Shown here: positions 17,018-25,677 of the stretch, piece by piece | Layout of the letters: each line of letters begins with the position of its first letter | Position numbering within the stretch: the stretch's first letter is position 1 | Assembly: GCA_964562175.1 (NCBI GenBank) | Contig: CAZLRV010000006.1 | Location: 1-64,000, forward strand | DNA length: 64,000 bases | Reading direction: 5' to 3' | DNA from: CAZCJU01 sp964562175 | GTDB lineage: Bacteria > Bacillota > Clostridia > Oscillospirales > CAG-272 | Made by a program: the position numbers and the translations under genes | Notes under the pieces: model-generated | The model's input: the letters and a program-made list of their open reading frames with translations, nothing else | Told to the model about the DNA's origin: nothing | The model's database searches: none

Positions 17018-19249
17018 TTACTCGTCGTCGCCCGACGTGCTTGCAAAGCTCAATTTAACGACGTCGCCTCGCAACGCCCGTTCGTTGGGCTTGGGGTATT
17101 GCGAATACACCTTACCCGATATATTCCCCTCCATACGCACGTTAAGACCGAGTGCGAGAAGCTTTTTATTTGCCTCGTTCGGTGTCAGACCGATAAGCTC
17201 GGGGACTGTCACCTCATTGCTTTCATTCGTCTGCGAGGTGTAAAGCACAACACGTCCCGATGCTGCGGCGACCGATTCGCCTGCCTTTGGCAGTTGTGCG
17301 ATCACGCTTGCTCCGTCGCCTGCCACCTCGGCTTTAAGTCCGCTTTTTTTCAGCAGTCTCACCGCCTCGCTTACAGTGTAATTTAGGCATGACGGAACGG
17401 GTACTGTCTTGCTTTCCTCGTCCTTTTCGGAGTATTGCGCTTCAATGCCGATATGAGGCAATGCCTCGGAAAATATTTTCGAATTATACGGTGCGGCGAC
17501 AAACGAGCCTTCTATCCTGCCCAGAGCCTTATTCGGCTCATCCACTATTACGATAAGCGCAAGCTGCGGATCGTCGGCGGGAGCGACGGTAACACAAGAG
17601 CCTATTCTCAGCGAGTATGTGCCGTCCTGCCCTAACTTATCCTTTTTTTCGCTCGTTCCCGTCTTTGCTGCGACCTTATAGCCGGCAACGTAGGCGTTCA
17701 CCGCTCCGATGCCGTTTGTCACGCCCTTTTCGAGTATATCCATTATTTGAGATGAGGTAGAGGGAGAAATGACTTGACGGACAATAGTCTTTTCGTTTGA
17801 AAAAGTAATATGTCCGTCGCCGTCAACGGCTTTTTCCACAACATACGGCTTAAGCAGCTCGCCGCCGTTTGCCGTGGCGCAAACGCTCGTCAGCTGTCGT
17901 ATCGGTGTGGTCTTGAAGGTCTGCCCGAATGAATACGCCGCCAGCTCCGTATTATGAAAATTCTTAAAGCTGTGGCAATATGTAAGTGCCTCTCCGGGCA
18001 GGTCTATGCCCGTCTTTTCTTTATATCCGAACGAGGTGAAATAATCGTAAAATGTCTGCTCGCCGAGCTTTGCGGCGGTTATCATCATAACGGGGTTACA
18101 CGATTTAACAAGTCCCTCGGCAAAGGTAAGTGCGCCGTGTCCCGTTGTCTTATGACATCTTATCTTGCCGTAGCCCTCGACCATATGATAGCCGGGGCAA
18201 AAATACGGAGTCGACTGTGTAACCGCTCCTTCCTCAAGTGCGGTACTGCACGTCACGGTTTTGAACGTCGAGCCGGGTTCGTACAGATCGTTTACCGCTT
18301 TGTTCGTCCACATCGTCATAAGCAGCTCGGACTTGTATGAGCGGTATTCGTTACTGCTTACTTCAAGCCCGCTTTCGTCAAGCTTCTTTTGCGAGCGTTC
18401 ATCGAGCGTATACGGGTCATTGCAGTTGAAATCGGGCTTTGTCGCCATGGCAAGCACCTTGCCCGTTTTCGGTTCCATCATCACCGCCGTTACCCTGTTC
18501 TTCGCATCGCTGTCCTCAAGGCATTGCTCAAGATAGCGTTCAAGAATACATTGCAGATCGTAATCTATCGTCAAATATATGTCATTTCCGCTTTTTGCGG
18601 AAATAAACGTCTCGTATTTATAGGGCATATCCATACCCAAGCCGTTTTTTGCCGATACTATCTTGCCGTCTTTTCCTTTTAAGTATTTATCGTATTGATA
18701 TTCTATCCCGTAAAGTCCTTTGCCGTCCGCCCCCGTAAAGCCGAGCGTATGGGAGAGCAGCTTGCCGTGCGGATAATACCTTTTCGTATCGCTTACCGTA
18801 TGCACGCATTTGAGAGAGTTTTCAATGACAAAACGTCGAACCTCGTCGGCTTCCTCTTTTTCAACGTCCTTTTTTATCGTTACGTCCTTGCGCTTGCTTT
18901 GCCCCGCGCGCTGATATACCGTCAAATAGCCTACATTCAATATTTCGGACAAACGCTTTGCGACAAGCACTCGCTCATCCTCGTTTTTTATATCCATGGG
19001 CGACAGATAGACTCGCTCGACGGTCTTATCCTGTGCAAGCACAACGCCGTATCGGTCGTATATCGTGCCTCGACTCGCCTTGACGGGCGTTTCTCTCGTT
19101 ACGTTGTCATATACCTTTTCTTTATAGCCGTCATAACTGATTATCTGCAGATAAAAAAGTCTTATGCACATGAGCAGGCACGCCGAAAAGACGATAAATG
19201 CAACTATCCTGTCTCTTTTTTTGATCGGCGATACATTCATCCGTGCCAT
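17018..19249 (-). CDS. Class B penicillin-binding protein with PASTA domains (PBP2B/SpoVD-like)
   Basis: Septal transpeptidase cross-linking peptidoglycan outside the membrane. One N-terminal transmembrane helix (about 14-36), a PBP dimerisation domain (about 55-215) and the transpeptidase domain follow. The SxxK nucleophile motif is STFK (327-330), the second motif SCN (383-385), and the third KTG (529-531). Two C-terminal PASTA domains (about 613-672 and 678-736) mark the Firmicutes PBP2B/SpoVD type, and tend to favour SpoVD-like or dual vegetative and sporulation use. Shine-Dalgarno AGGTGG precedes the ATG closely. Situated between ftsL and murE. Whether it serves division, spore cortex or both cannot be told here. 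Confidence 0.95.
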   Translation of the reverse strand: MARMNVSPIKKRDRIVAFIVFSACLLMCIRLFYLQIISYDGYKEKVYDNVTRETPVKASRGTIYDRYGVVLAQDKTVERVYLSPMDIKNEDERVLVAKRLSEILNVGYLTVYQRAGQSKRKDVTIKKDVEKEEADEVRRFVIENSLKCVHTVSDTKRYYPHGKLLSHTLGFTGADGKGLYGIEYQYDKYLKGKDGKIVSAKNGLGMDMPYKYETFISAKSGNDIYLTIDYDLQCILERYLEQCLEDSDAKNRVTAVMMEPKTGKVLAMATKPDFNCNDPYTLDERSQKKLDESGLEVSSNEYRSYKSELLMTMWTNKAVNDLYEPGSTFKTVTCSTALEEGAVTQSTPYFCPGYHMVEGYGKIRCHKTTGHGALTFAEGLVKSCNPVMMITAAKLGEQTFYDYFTSFGYKEKTGIDLPGEALTYCHSFKNFHNTELAAYSFGQTFKTTPIRQLTSVCATANGGELLKPYVVEKAVDGDGHITFSNEKTIVRQVISPSTSSQIMDILEKGVTNGIGAVNAYVAGYKVAAKTGTSEKKDKLGQDGTYSLRIGSCVTVAPADDPQLALIVIVDEPNKALGRIEGSFVAAPYNSKIFSEALPHIGIEAQYSEKDEESKTVPVPSCLNYTVSEAVRLLKKSGLKAEVAGDGASVIAQLPKAGESVAAASGRVVLYTSQTNESNEVTVPELIGLTPNEANKKLLALGLNVRMEGNISGKVYSQYPKPNERALRGDVVKLSFASTSGDDE

Positions 19250-19293
19250 TTGTCCACCTCCGACTCGGTTATCGTCGGAGTATTTATATTCAA

Positions 19294-19749
19294 TTATTCG
19301 GTTATATATTCCAATATCTTCTTTACCGTGCGTCCGATTGCCGAAAATACCGAAAACGTGTCGTTATTTGTCATTTCCGGTGCCGTTACAAAGCTCTCGT
19401 CGGGCTGTGCTATATGTACATATTTGACCTCAAGCTCATCACGGGGTACCATACCGTACTTTTTTACGGCTACCTCCTCGATCTGCTCAAGACTCACCTT
19501 TTCGTCGGTCTTTGCTTTTATTTCTTCCGCACCCTGCTTGACCGTATCAAGCTGTGCGTTAAGCTCTGTGAGCTGTTTTTCTTTTTGCGATATTTTTCTG
19601 TCCGTGCTTATTATCGACACGATAAGCGTAAACGATACGAGCAACAGCACCGCCGCCGTCAAAGCGTTTTTTATTCTCGCTCTCGGTCGAATAAATATAC
19701 CCGTTATCGGACAGGGTATATTCTGTTTGCGTGATATGTTTCTGTTCAT
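19294..19749 (-). CDS. ftsL: FtsL-like division protein
   Basis: A 151-residue bitopic protein: basic N terminus, one transmembrane helix (about 29-49) and a heptad-like extracytoplasmic stretch (about 52-95). These are followed by a conserved short motif around VAVKKYGMVPRDE. This is the FtsL/septum-formation-initiator architecture, which forms a complex with DivIB/FtsQ. Primary sequence is poorly conserved in the family; the call rests on topology and on position between rsmH and the class B PBP. Confidence 0.82.
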   Translation of the reverse strand: MNRNISRKQNIPCPITGIFIRPRARIKNALTAAVLLLVSFTLIVSIISTDRKISQKEKQLTELNAQLDTVKQGAEEIKAKTDEKVSLEQIEEVAVKKYGMVPRDELEVKYVHIAQPDESFVTAPEMTNNDTFSVFSAIGRTVKKILEYITE

Positions 19750-19755
19750 TTTGTT

Positions 19756-20700
19756 TTACCGTAGCTTTTCCGCTATTCTGAGCTTCGCACTTCTGGAGCG
19801 ATGATTTTCTTCAAGCTCCTCGGGCGAGGGCAATATCGGTTTTTTCGTTATCAGCTTTACCCTCGGCGTTTTTCCGCATACGCATATCGGAAAATCGGGC
19901 GGGCAAGTACAGCCCGTCGAGGCGGCTGCAAATACGTTTTTGACTATTCTGTCCTCAAGCGAATGGAATGTTATCACACATATCCGTCCGCCCGGTGCCA
20001 TACGGTCTATCAACGACTCAAGTGCGGGAGCTATGGAATCAAGCTCTCCGTTTACCTCGATTCGTATTGCCTGAAATGTACGCTTCGCCGGATGATGTGC
20101 CGAGCATCTTGCTTTCGGCGGCATTGCGTTCTTTATAAGCTCGCTCAGCTGTTGCGTGGTTTCTATCTTGCTTTTTTCTCTTTGCTTGACTATCGCACGT
20201 GCTATGGCGGGGGCGTAATTCTCCTCGCCGTAGGCGTATATCACTCGTTTAAGCTCGCTTTCGGAATACCCGTTTACAACGTCGTATGCGGTCTTGCCGC
20301 CGCTCCTGTCCATTCGCATATCAAGTGCGGCGTCCGCACTGTAAGAAAATCCTCTCTCCGCACAATCAAGCTGAAAGGAGGATACTCCCAGATCCGCAAC
20401 AGCGCCGTTTACCCTCTCTATACCGAGCGTATCGTAATAATCTCCGACGTTTGCGAAATTATCGTGTATAAAGGTTATCTTATCCGAGTATCTTTCAAGC
20501 CGTTTTCTTGATTTTTCTATGGCATCCGCATCCGCATCAAAACAGATAAGCCTGCCGCCCTTTAGCTTTTCGGCTATTTTTTCGCTGTGACCGCCGCCGC
20601 CGAGGGTAAGATCGAAATACACACCGTCGGGGTCTATGTTCAAGCCGTCGATGCTCTCGTTCAAAAGCACCGAGTAGTGAGAATAGCCCTCAAATATCAT
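19756..20700 (-). CDS. rsmH: 16S rRNA (cytosine(1402)-N4)-methyltransferase RsmH
   Basis: SAM-dependent methyltransferase (formerly MraW) acting on C1402 of 16S rRNA. At 314 residues it has normal length. Conserved segments include HYSVLLNESIDGL at the start, DLTLGGGGHSEKI (SAM loop), NGAVADLGVSSFQLD and the C-terminal ITFHSLEDRIVK. Its start overlaps the mraZ stop by 4 bp, the standard arrangement at the head of dcw clusters. Confidence 0.97.
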   Translation of the reverse strand: MIFEGYSHYSVLLNESIDGLNIDPDGVYFDLTLGGGGHSEKIAEKLKGGRLICFDADADAIEKSRKRLERYSDKITFIHDNFANVGDYYDTLGIERVNGAVADLGVSSFQLDCAERGFSYSADAALDMRMDRSGGKTAYDVVNGYSESELKRVIYAYGEENYAPAIARAIVKQREKSKIETTQQLSELIKNAMPPKARCSAHHPAKRTFQAIRIEVNGELDSIAPALESLIDRMAPGGRICVITFHSLEDRIVKNVFAAASTGCTCPPDFPICVCGKTPRVKLITKKPILPSPEELEENHRSRSAKLRIAEKLR

Positions 20701-21125
20701 ATCGTTCCCTCGATCATCTTCAGCTGTCTGATTATTTCGTCCATGTTATCCCCTCCGACAACGTCGTTGCGGTAATTCTCCGCACTCCATAGCTCAAGCT
20801 TTTTGCCTACTCCTATCAATACCGCATCTTTTTCTATGGAAGCGTGGGCCCTCAGCTTTGAGCTTACCAAGGCGCGTCCGCCGGAATCAAGCTCGACCTG
20901 CTCGGTCAGAGGGAAAATATATCTTCTCAACGCCTGTGAGCTTGACTCGGGGGCGGCGTTTATCTTCTCGCAAAACGCAAGCCACACGTCCTCGGGGTAT
21001 ATCGTAACGCATTTATCGAAGCCGCGAGTCATATAGAAGCGTTCTCCCAGCTCTTGCCTGTATTTTACGGGTATAAATATTCTGCCCTTTGCATCTACCG
21101 TCAACTCCGATTCACTTATAAACAC
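20697..21125 (-). CDS. mraZ: Transcriptional regulator MraZ (GTG start)
   Basis: DNA-binding regulator with two SpoVT-AbrB-like MraZ domains, known to bind phased repeats upstream of its own operon. I set the start at GTG (21123-21125), preceded by the perfect Shine-Dalgarno AGGAGGTG seven bases upstream. This gives MFISESELTVDAKGRIFIPVKYR, matching family N termini and the usual length of about 143 residues; longer upstream frames overlap the ribosome site. Conserved DAKGR (first domain) and LDSGGRALVS (second domain) are present. It heads the dcw operon and its operator lies immediately upstream. Confidence 0.95.
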   Translation of the reverse strand: MFISESELTVDAKGRIFIPVKYRQELGERFYMTRGFDKCVTIYPEDVWLAFCEKINAAPESSSQALRRYIFPLTEQVELDSGGRALVSSKLRAHASIEKDAVLIGVGKKLELWSAENYRNDVVGGDNMDEIIRQLKMIEGTI

Positions 21126-21154
21126 GAAAGAACACCTCCTCATTCGACGTTTTA

Positions 21155-21194
21155 ATCCCATTTGGTGACACTTTTTCACACTTTGTCACACCTT
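21155..21194 (-). promoter_or_regulatory. MraZ operator: four phased 10-bp repeats
   Basis: Read on the minus strand, four consecutive 10-mers AAGGTGTGAC, AAAGTGTGAA, AAAGTGTCAC and CAAATGGGAT follow each other without spacing, from 21194 to 21155. They match the AAAGTG[T/G]N3 box known for MraZ binding. They start at about the transcription start and end about 30 bp before the GTG, so bound MraZ could block its own operon. Confidence 0.85.
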
Positions 21195-21200
21195 AATGTA

Positions 21201-21229
21201 ATTATATATTATTCGCTCCGATTTTTCAA
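21201..21229 (-). promoter_or_regulatory. Promoter of the dcw operon (PmraZ)
   Basis: TTGAAA (21224-21229) and TATAAT (21201-21206) with a 17-bp spacer on the minus strand, immediately followed by the MraZ repeats. Confidence 0.85.
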
Positions 21230-21312
21230 GTAGGTATTTTAACTCATTTTAAATTTTTTATTTATTTTTTGAAAATCTACATTTCGGAGCGTCTATGAAG
21301 GAAATTTTTCCG

Positions 21313-21345
21313 AAAAAAAGCACGGGAGCTTTTACACTCCCGTGC
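21313..21345 (-). terminator. Terminator of the potABCD operon
   Basis: Minus strand: GCACGGGAG-8 nt-CTCCCGTGC (21320-21345) then seven T. It insulates the dcw promoter from pot transcription and lies 20 bp after the potD stop. Confidence 0.93.
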
Positions 21346-21364
21346 GATTTGTTTTTTCAAGTGA

Positions 21365-22543
21365 TTATTTTTCGTCTATTATCCGATTTCTTTTTTTCTT
21401 ACGCAAGTAGCGTATAACGAACACAAGCACCACGGCGACAATGACCGCGGCAACTATGATATAATCCGTCGTATAGCTGTCGCCCTTTATCTTCAGCTCA
21501 TCCCACAGGCTGTTCATTCTGTCAAGTCCGTCTGCGGAAAGATTGTGGAAGTATTCCGTATTTTCTCTTACCTCGGTCGGGGGGTAAACGTATTTGTCAT
21601 CCTTGAGAGAATACGCATCGTTTTCAAGCACCGCTTGGTTGGGAGAAGAATAATAGAGATATTCCGCATTTGCAAGTGCGACCTCGGAGGAGAGCAGAAA
21701 ATCTATATACTTCATTGCCGCATCTACGTTTTGAGCGTTCTTCGGTATGCATATGGCATCAACGAATATATTCGTGCCTTCCTTCGGGTATACCATTTCA
21801 AGATCGGGATTGTTTTCCTTCATCATCAAAAAGTCACCTGCGTAATACGGCACCATTGCCGCCTCGCCGCTCTCCATAAGATTGTACACCTCGTCCATTA
21901 CATACGATTTTACGAGCGGCTTTTGCTCGGCAAGCTTATCCGCCGCTTTTTTCAGGTCTGCCTCATCCTCGGAATTTATATCGAGTCCGAGCAGGAATTG
22001 AGCTATACCGAATGCATCGCGAGGGTTATTTATCATAAGTATCTTGCCCTCGTATTTTTTATCCCAAAGTATGCTCCAGCTGTCGGGCGTACCCTCTACC
22101 ATTTTCGTATTATATATGAGTCCGACCATTCCGGCGTTGTACGGCACGGAATACTCGTCGTTTTCATCGTAATATTTACCCTTATACTCTTCGGATACGT
22201 TTTTATAGTTTTCGAGCTTGGAGGTATCTATCTTTTGCAGCATATCCTCCTTTATCATTCTCGCTATCATATAGTCCGAGGGTATTATTATATCATAGCT
22301 TGAGCCGCCGCTCTTGAGCTTTGCATACATATCCTCGTTTGATGCGTAATTGGTGTAGTTTACTTTTATTCCCGTCGCTTTCTCAAACTCTTTATTCACA
22401 TCAAGCGTTCCGTTCGAGCCGTCGGAAATATATTCGCCCCAGTTATATACGTTTATATATTCCGTCTTTTTCTCCGAGCAGGAGGTAAAAAGAGATATCG
22501 GAAGCATTGAAAGCACAAGCAGAGCCAAAAGAATTTTTTTCAA
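21365..22543 (-). CDS. potD: Spermidine/putrescine-binding lipoprotein with C-terminal membrane anchor (TTG start)
   Basis: Extracytoplasmic substrate-binding subunit of the polyamine ABC importer. Start chosen at TTG (22541-22543), one base after the potC stop with AAAGGAG upstream; this gives a lipoprotein signal KKILLALLVLSMLPISLFTSC with lipobox LFTSC. The mature part has PotD-type segments VYNWGEYISDG and SYDIIIPSDYMIARM and ends as a full two-lobed binding protein. Unusually, the last 32 residues form a transmembrane helix (about 361-380) followed by RYLRKKKRNR, so the protein may be anchored at both ends. The ligand polyamine cannot be specified. Confidence 0.92.
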   Translation of the reverse strand: MKKILLALLVLSMLPISLFTSCSEKKTEYINVYNWGEYISDGSNGTLDVNKEFEKATGIKVNYTNYASNEDMYAKLKSGGSSYDIIIPSDYMIARMIKEDMLQKIDTSKLENYKNVSEEYKGKYYDENDEYSVPYNAGMVGLIYNTKMVEGTPDSWSILWDKKYEGKILMINNPRDAFGIAQFLLGLDINSEDEADLKKAADKLAEQKPLVKSYVMDEVYNLMESGEAAMVPYYAGDFLMMKENNPDLEMVYPKEGTNIFVDAICIPKNAQNVDAAMKYIDFLLSSEVALANAEYLYYSSPNQAVLENDAYSLKDDKYVYPPTEVRENTEYFHNLSADGLDRMNSLWDELKIKGDSYTTDYIIVAAVIVAVVLVFVIRYLRKKKRNRIIDEK

Positions 22544-22544
22544 T

Positions 22545-23363
22545 TTAAATATTCTCCTTAAAGGTTTTCTTTTTCTTATTATCACTTCTCGCACCGACAA
22601 GGTTTGAGGCAAGAAGCAGAACCAAAATAGATACGAATATCAGCGTTGAAAGCGCATAGGTATCGGGGGTCACCGTCTTTTTTGTCATTGAGAATATGCG
22701 TATCGGCAAGGTTTGAAAATCCGCTCCTATCGTAAAATAGCTTATCACGAAATCATCGAGCGAGAGCGTAAACGCCATTATCATACCGGACACGACACCG
22801 GGCATTATCGACGGCAAAACGACCTTGAAGAACGCTTGGACCGGCGTACAGCCGAGGTCCTGCGCCGCCTCGGACAAATGCTTGTCGGTCTGCCTCAGCT
22901 TGGGCAGTACCGAAAGTATAACATAGGGCAGATTAAAGGTTATATGAGCTATAAGCACCGTCCAAAAGCCGAGTATACCGTCGGCGTTTACCAAGTTTTT
23001 GACGAAAACGAACAACAGCATCATGGATATACCCGTTACTATATCGGGATTCATCATCGGCAGGTTTGTCACCGTCATTACCGTTTTCTTTGCCCAGCCC
23101 TTTTTCATCTTATCTATTCCGACAGCCGCCGCCGTGCCTATGACAGTCGATATCAGTGATGAGGCGAGAGCCAAGACAAGCGTGTTTTTCAGTGCCGTAA
23201 GCGTATCGCCGTCGGTCAAAAGCTCTTTGTACCACTTCAGCGAAAAGCCGGAAAACACGACAAGGCTGTTTGAAGAGTTAAAAGAAAAGAATATCATCAC
23301 GGCAATAGGCGCATAAAGAAGTATAAATATTATCGCCGTATATATCTTCGATACGGTCTTCAT
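22545..23363 (-). CDS. potC: Spermidine/putrescine ABC transporter permease PotC
   Basis: Membrane permease of the polyamine importer; 272 residues with about six transmembrane helices. The EAA loop that docks on the ATPase reads [27 protein letters not shown]. Its start overlaps potB by 4 bp and its end contains the Shine-Dalgarno for potD. Confidence 0.95.
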   Translation of the reverse strand: MKTVSKIYTAIIFILLYAPIAVMIFFSFNSSNSLVVFSGFSLKWYKELLTDGDTLTALKNTLVLALASSLISTVIGTAAAVGIDKMKKGWAKKTVMTVTNLPMMNPDIVTGISMMLLFVFVKNLVNADGILGFWTVLIAHITFNLPYVILSVLPKLRQTDKHLSEAAQDLGCTPVQAFFKVVLPSIMPGVVSGMIMAFTLSLDDFVISYFTIGADFQTLPIRIFSMTKKTVTPDTYALSTLIFVSILVLLLASNLVGARSDNKKKKTFKENI

Positions 23364-24184
23364 ACTACCATACCTCCCTCGTCATCATCCGTGAATCTGT
23401 TCAAAACGGCAAGCGACAAAAGTATCAGCACCATCAGCACCAGCGACAGAGATGCACCCATATTGAAGTTGTTTGCCGTTATAAACTGACGCTCTATCGT
23501 ATCACCTATAAGCTCACACATACCGCCGCCGAGCTTTTGCGAGATATAGAACGTACTAACGGAGGGAACGAACACCATCGTTATGCCGGAAACTATACCC
23601 GGAGTAGTCAGCGGAACGATTATTTTCGTGAACACCTGTGCCGAATTACAGCCCAGATCCTGTGCCGCCTCTATACTGCTTTTGTCAAGCTTGAGCATGA
23701 CCGTATATATCGGCAATATCATATACGGCAAGAAATTGTAGACCATGCCGGCTATGACGGCAAACTCTGTATTTATCATACGGAGCGACGGCAAGCCTAT
23801 CGCATTCAACGCACTGTTTATTATTCCCGTATCGTTCAGCAGGTTCATCATTGAATATGTGCGGAGCAAAAAGTTTGTCCACATCGGGAGCATGACGAGC
23901 ATAAGCAATATCTTTTGTCTTGACGGTCTTGCCTTTGATATCATATACGCAAGCGGATATGCGATTATCAAGCATATGACAGTCGAGAGCAGCGCATACC
24001 AGATAGAACGAACGAATATATCCGTAAATTCGCCGATCTTCAGTACGTTGTCAAGCGTAAATCTGCCGTCTCTGTCCGTAAATGCGTAATACATTACCAT
24101 AATGAGCGGAGCGACGATGAATAATGCCGACCACACTATATACGGTGCGGCTACGAGCCTTTGCAAGAGAGTTCTTTTCTTCAT
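23360..24184 (-). CDS. potB: Spermidine/putrescine ABC transporter permease PotB
   Basis: Second permease of the polyamine importer; 274 residues with six predicted helices and the EAA loop [27 protein letters not shown]. It overlaps potA and potC by 4 bp on each side, so all three are translationally coupled. Confidence 0.95.
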   Translation of the reverse strand: MKKRTLLQRLVAAPYIVWSALFIVAPLIMVMYYAFTDRDGRFTLDNVLKIGEFTDIFVRSIWYALLSTVICLIIAYPLAYMISKARPSRQKILLMLVMLPMWTNFLLRTYSMMNLLNDTGIINSALNAIGLPSLRMINTEFAVIAGMVYNFLPYMILPIYTVMLKLDKSSIEAAQDLGCNSAQVFTKIIVPLTTPGIVSGITMVFVPSVSTFYISQKLGGGMCELIGDTIERQFITANNFNMGASLSLVLMVLILLSLAVLNRFTDDDEGGMVV

Positions 24185-25356
24185 TGCTCTCCTGCCTCGC
24201 CGCCGTCTATGGCATTTACGTCCGAGAGCTGATCAAGCTCCTCGGAATACGAGCTGTAATCGCCGAAGGTACCCGAATACTCGGATTTCTTCATTATGTG
24301 TATCGCATCCGGCTCTATATAAAGTCCGACATATGCGCCGACGGGTGAGTAGTCCGTCGTCTGTATCATCCATTTGAAACCGCCTATGTCAATTATTATC
24401 TCAAAATGTATGCCCTTAAAGGTCACCGAGGTAACTGTACCTTTGAGCATTCCGTCCTCCGGCTTTACTATGTCAACATCCTCGGGACGTACAACGACGT
24501 CGACCTTTTCTCCTCTCTCAAAGCCGGAGTCGAGGCATTTAAACGTGTTACCGGAAAATGTTACCTTGTAGTCCGCATCCATAATGCCGTCAAGTATATT
24601 CGATTCGCCTATAAAATCGGCAACAAAAGCGTTTTTCGGCTCATTGTATATATCCTGCGGCGTGCCTATCTGCTGTATAACGCCGCCGTCCATTACGACT
24701 ACCGTATCGCTCATCGAAAGAGCTTCTTCTTGGTCATGGGTAACGTATATGAATGTTATCTTCATTCTTTGCTGAATGTTTTTAAGCTCGACCTGCATAT
24801 CCTTTCGCAGCTTCAGATCAAGTGCGCCGAGCGGCTCATCCAAAAGCAACACCTCCGGATCGTTTGCCAAGGCTCTTGCGATCGCGACACGCTGCTGCTG
24901 ACCGCCGGAGAGCGTGGAGGTACTGCGGCGTTCAAAGCCCTTGAGGTTTACTATTTCAAGCATTTCCTTGACTTTTTTCGCTATTTGCTGTTCGCTCTGC
25001 TTTTTGACTCTCAAGCCGAATGCGATATTCTCGTATACGTTGAGATGCGGGAACAGCGCATATTTCTGAAACACCGTGTTTACTCGTCTTTTATGTGACG
25101 GCAGATCGTTGATACGCACGCCGTCAAAAATAACGTCGCCCTCGTCGGCATCCTCAAAGCCGCCGATAATACGAAGCGTTGTGGTCTTGCCGCAGCCGGA
25201 CGGTCCCAGAAGCGTGACAAACTCGTTATTGTGAATGTCGAGGTCGATACCCTTAAGGACCGCCTCGCCGTCAAATTGCTTTTTCAATCCGCTCAAGCGG
25301 ATAACAACATTCTGCTCCAATTCATTCTCCGATACATCATACGTTATAAATTTCAT
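24181..25356 (-). CDS. potA: Spermidine/putrescine ABC transporter ATP-binding protein PotA
   Basis: ATPase of the polyamine importer. Walker A is GPSGCGKTT, the signature LSGGQQQRV, Walker [12 protein letters not shown], with HDQEEA as the switch region; a TOBE-like regulatory domain fills the last 120 residues. Start set at ATG 25356 ([15 protein letters not shown]), with GGGGATGG upstream; the longer open frame runs into the attenuator hairpin and is not conserved in type. About 391 residues. First gene of potABCD. Confidence 0.94.
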   Translation of the reverse strand: MKFITYDVSENELEQNVVIRLSGLKKQFDGEAVLKGIDLDIHNNEFVTLLGPSGCGKTTTLRIIGGFEDADEGDVIFDGVRINDLPSHKRRVNTVFQKYALFPHLNVYENIAFGLRVKKQSEQQIAKKVKEMLEIVNLKGFERRSTSTLSGGQQQRVAIARALANDPEVLLLDEPLGALDLKLRKDMQVELKNIQQRMKITFIYVTHDQEEALSMSDTVVVMDGGVIQQIGTPQDIYNEPKNAFVADFIGESNILDGIMDADYKVTFSGNTFKCLDSGFERGEKVDVVVRPEDVDIVKPEDGMLKGTVTSVTFKGIHFEIIIDIGGFKWMIQTTDYSPVGAYVGLYIEPDAIHIMKKSEYSGTFGDYSSYSEELDQLSDVNAIDGGEAGEQ

Positions 25357-25594
25357 AAAAAAAACCATCCCCGACGCAAAAGCCCCCAACAAAAAAGCCT
25401 TAGAGTAGAGATGATAAACAAATCTTGCATAAGGCGTCATATAAAGATAAAAAACCCAAATTAGGATAAAAAATCAAAATACAACACACGGGATAAGACC
25501 CAAGACGGAAAAACCGTCTCCCCGTCCATGTGAAGGGCGGGACATAGCAAAATATTATTACGGCATACAAATGCACTGCCGTTTTTTTATTTCA
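25357..25594 (-). promoter_or_regulatory. Long potA leader with a premature-terminator hairpin
   Basis: About 235 nt of untranslated leader lies between the promoter and potA. Minus-strand order: hairpin CGGCA/TGCCG (25561-25581); a GTCCCGCCC...GGACGGGG segment (about 25519-25545) able to pair with itself; hairpin AGACGG-TTTTT-CCGTCT (25503-25519); then GCCTTA...TAAGGC with six T (25391-25435), which looks like an intrinsic terminator 35 nt before the potA ATG. A terminator before the first gene implies attenuation. I do not recognise the upstream fold as a known riboswitch. Confidence 0.5.
25561..25588 (+). terminator. Plus-strand terminator-like hairpin inside the potA leader
   Basis: CGGCA-11 nt-TGCCG followed by GTTTTTTTATTT-like sequence reads as an intrinsic terminator on the plus strand, where no gene precedes it. 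It could end a short RNA antisense to the potA leader. The same stem also forms in the minus-strand leader. Confidence 0.4.
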
Positions 25595-25600
25595 TTGCTT

Positions 25601-25629
25601 ATTGTAGCAGAATTTTTTCAAAAATGCAA
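25601..25629 (-). promoter_or_regulatory. Promoter of potABCD
   Basis: TTGCAT (25624-25629) and TACAAT (25601-25606) with a 17-bp spacer on the minus strand, about 240 bp upstream of the potA ATG. Confidence 0.7.
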
Positions 25630-25677
25630 TAGCTTTTTATAAAATAAAAAAATTTGTTATTTACGTTAGTTATTATG

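Noticed and set aside
18695..19804. 369-codon plus-strand frame opposite the PBP and ftsL genes
   Set aside because: Spans two conserved minus-strand genes and has no family features.
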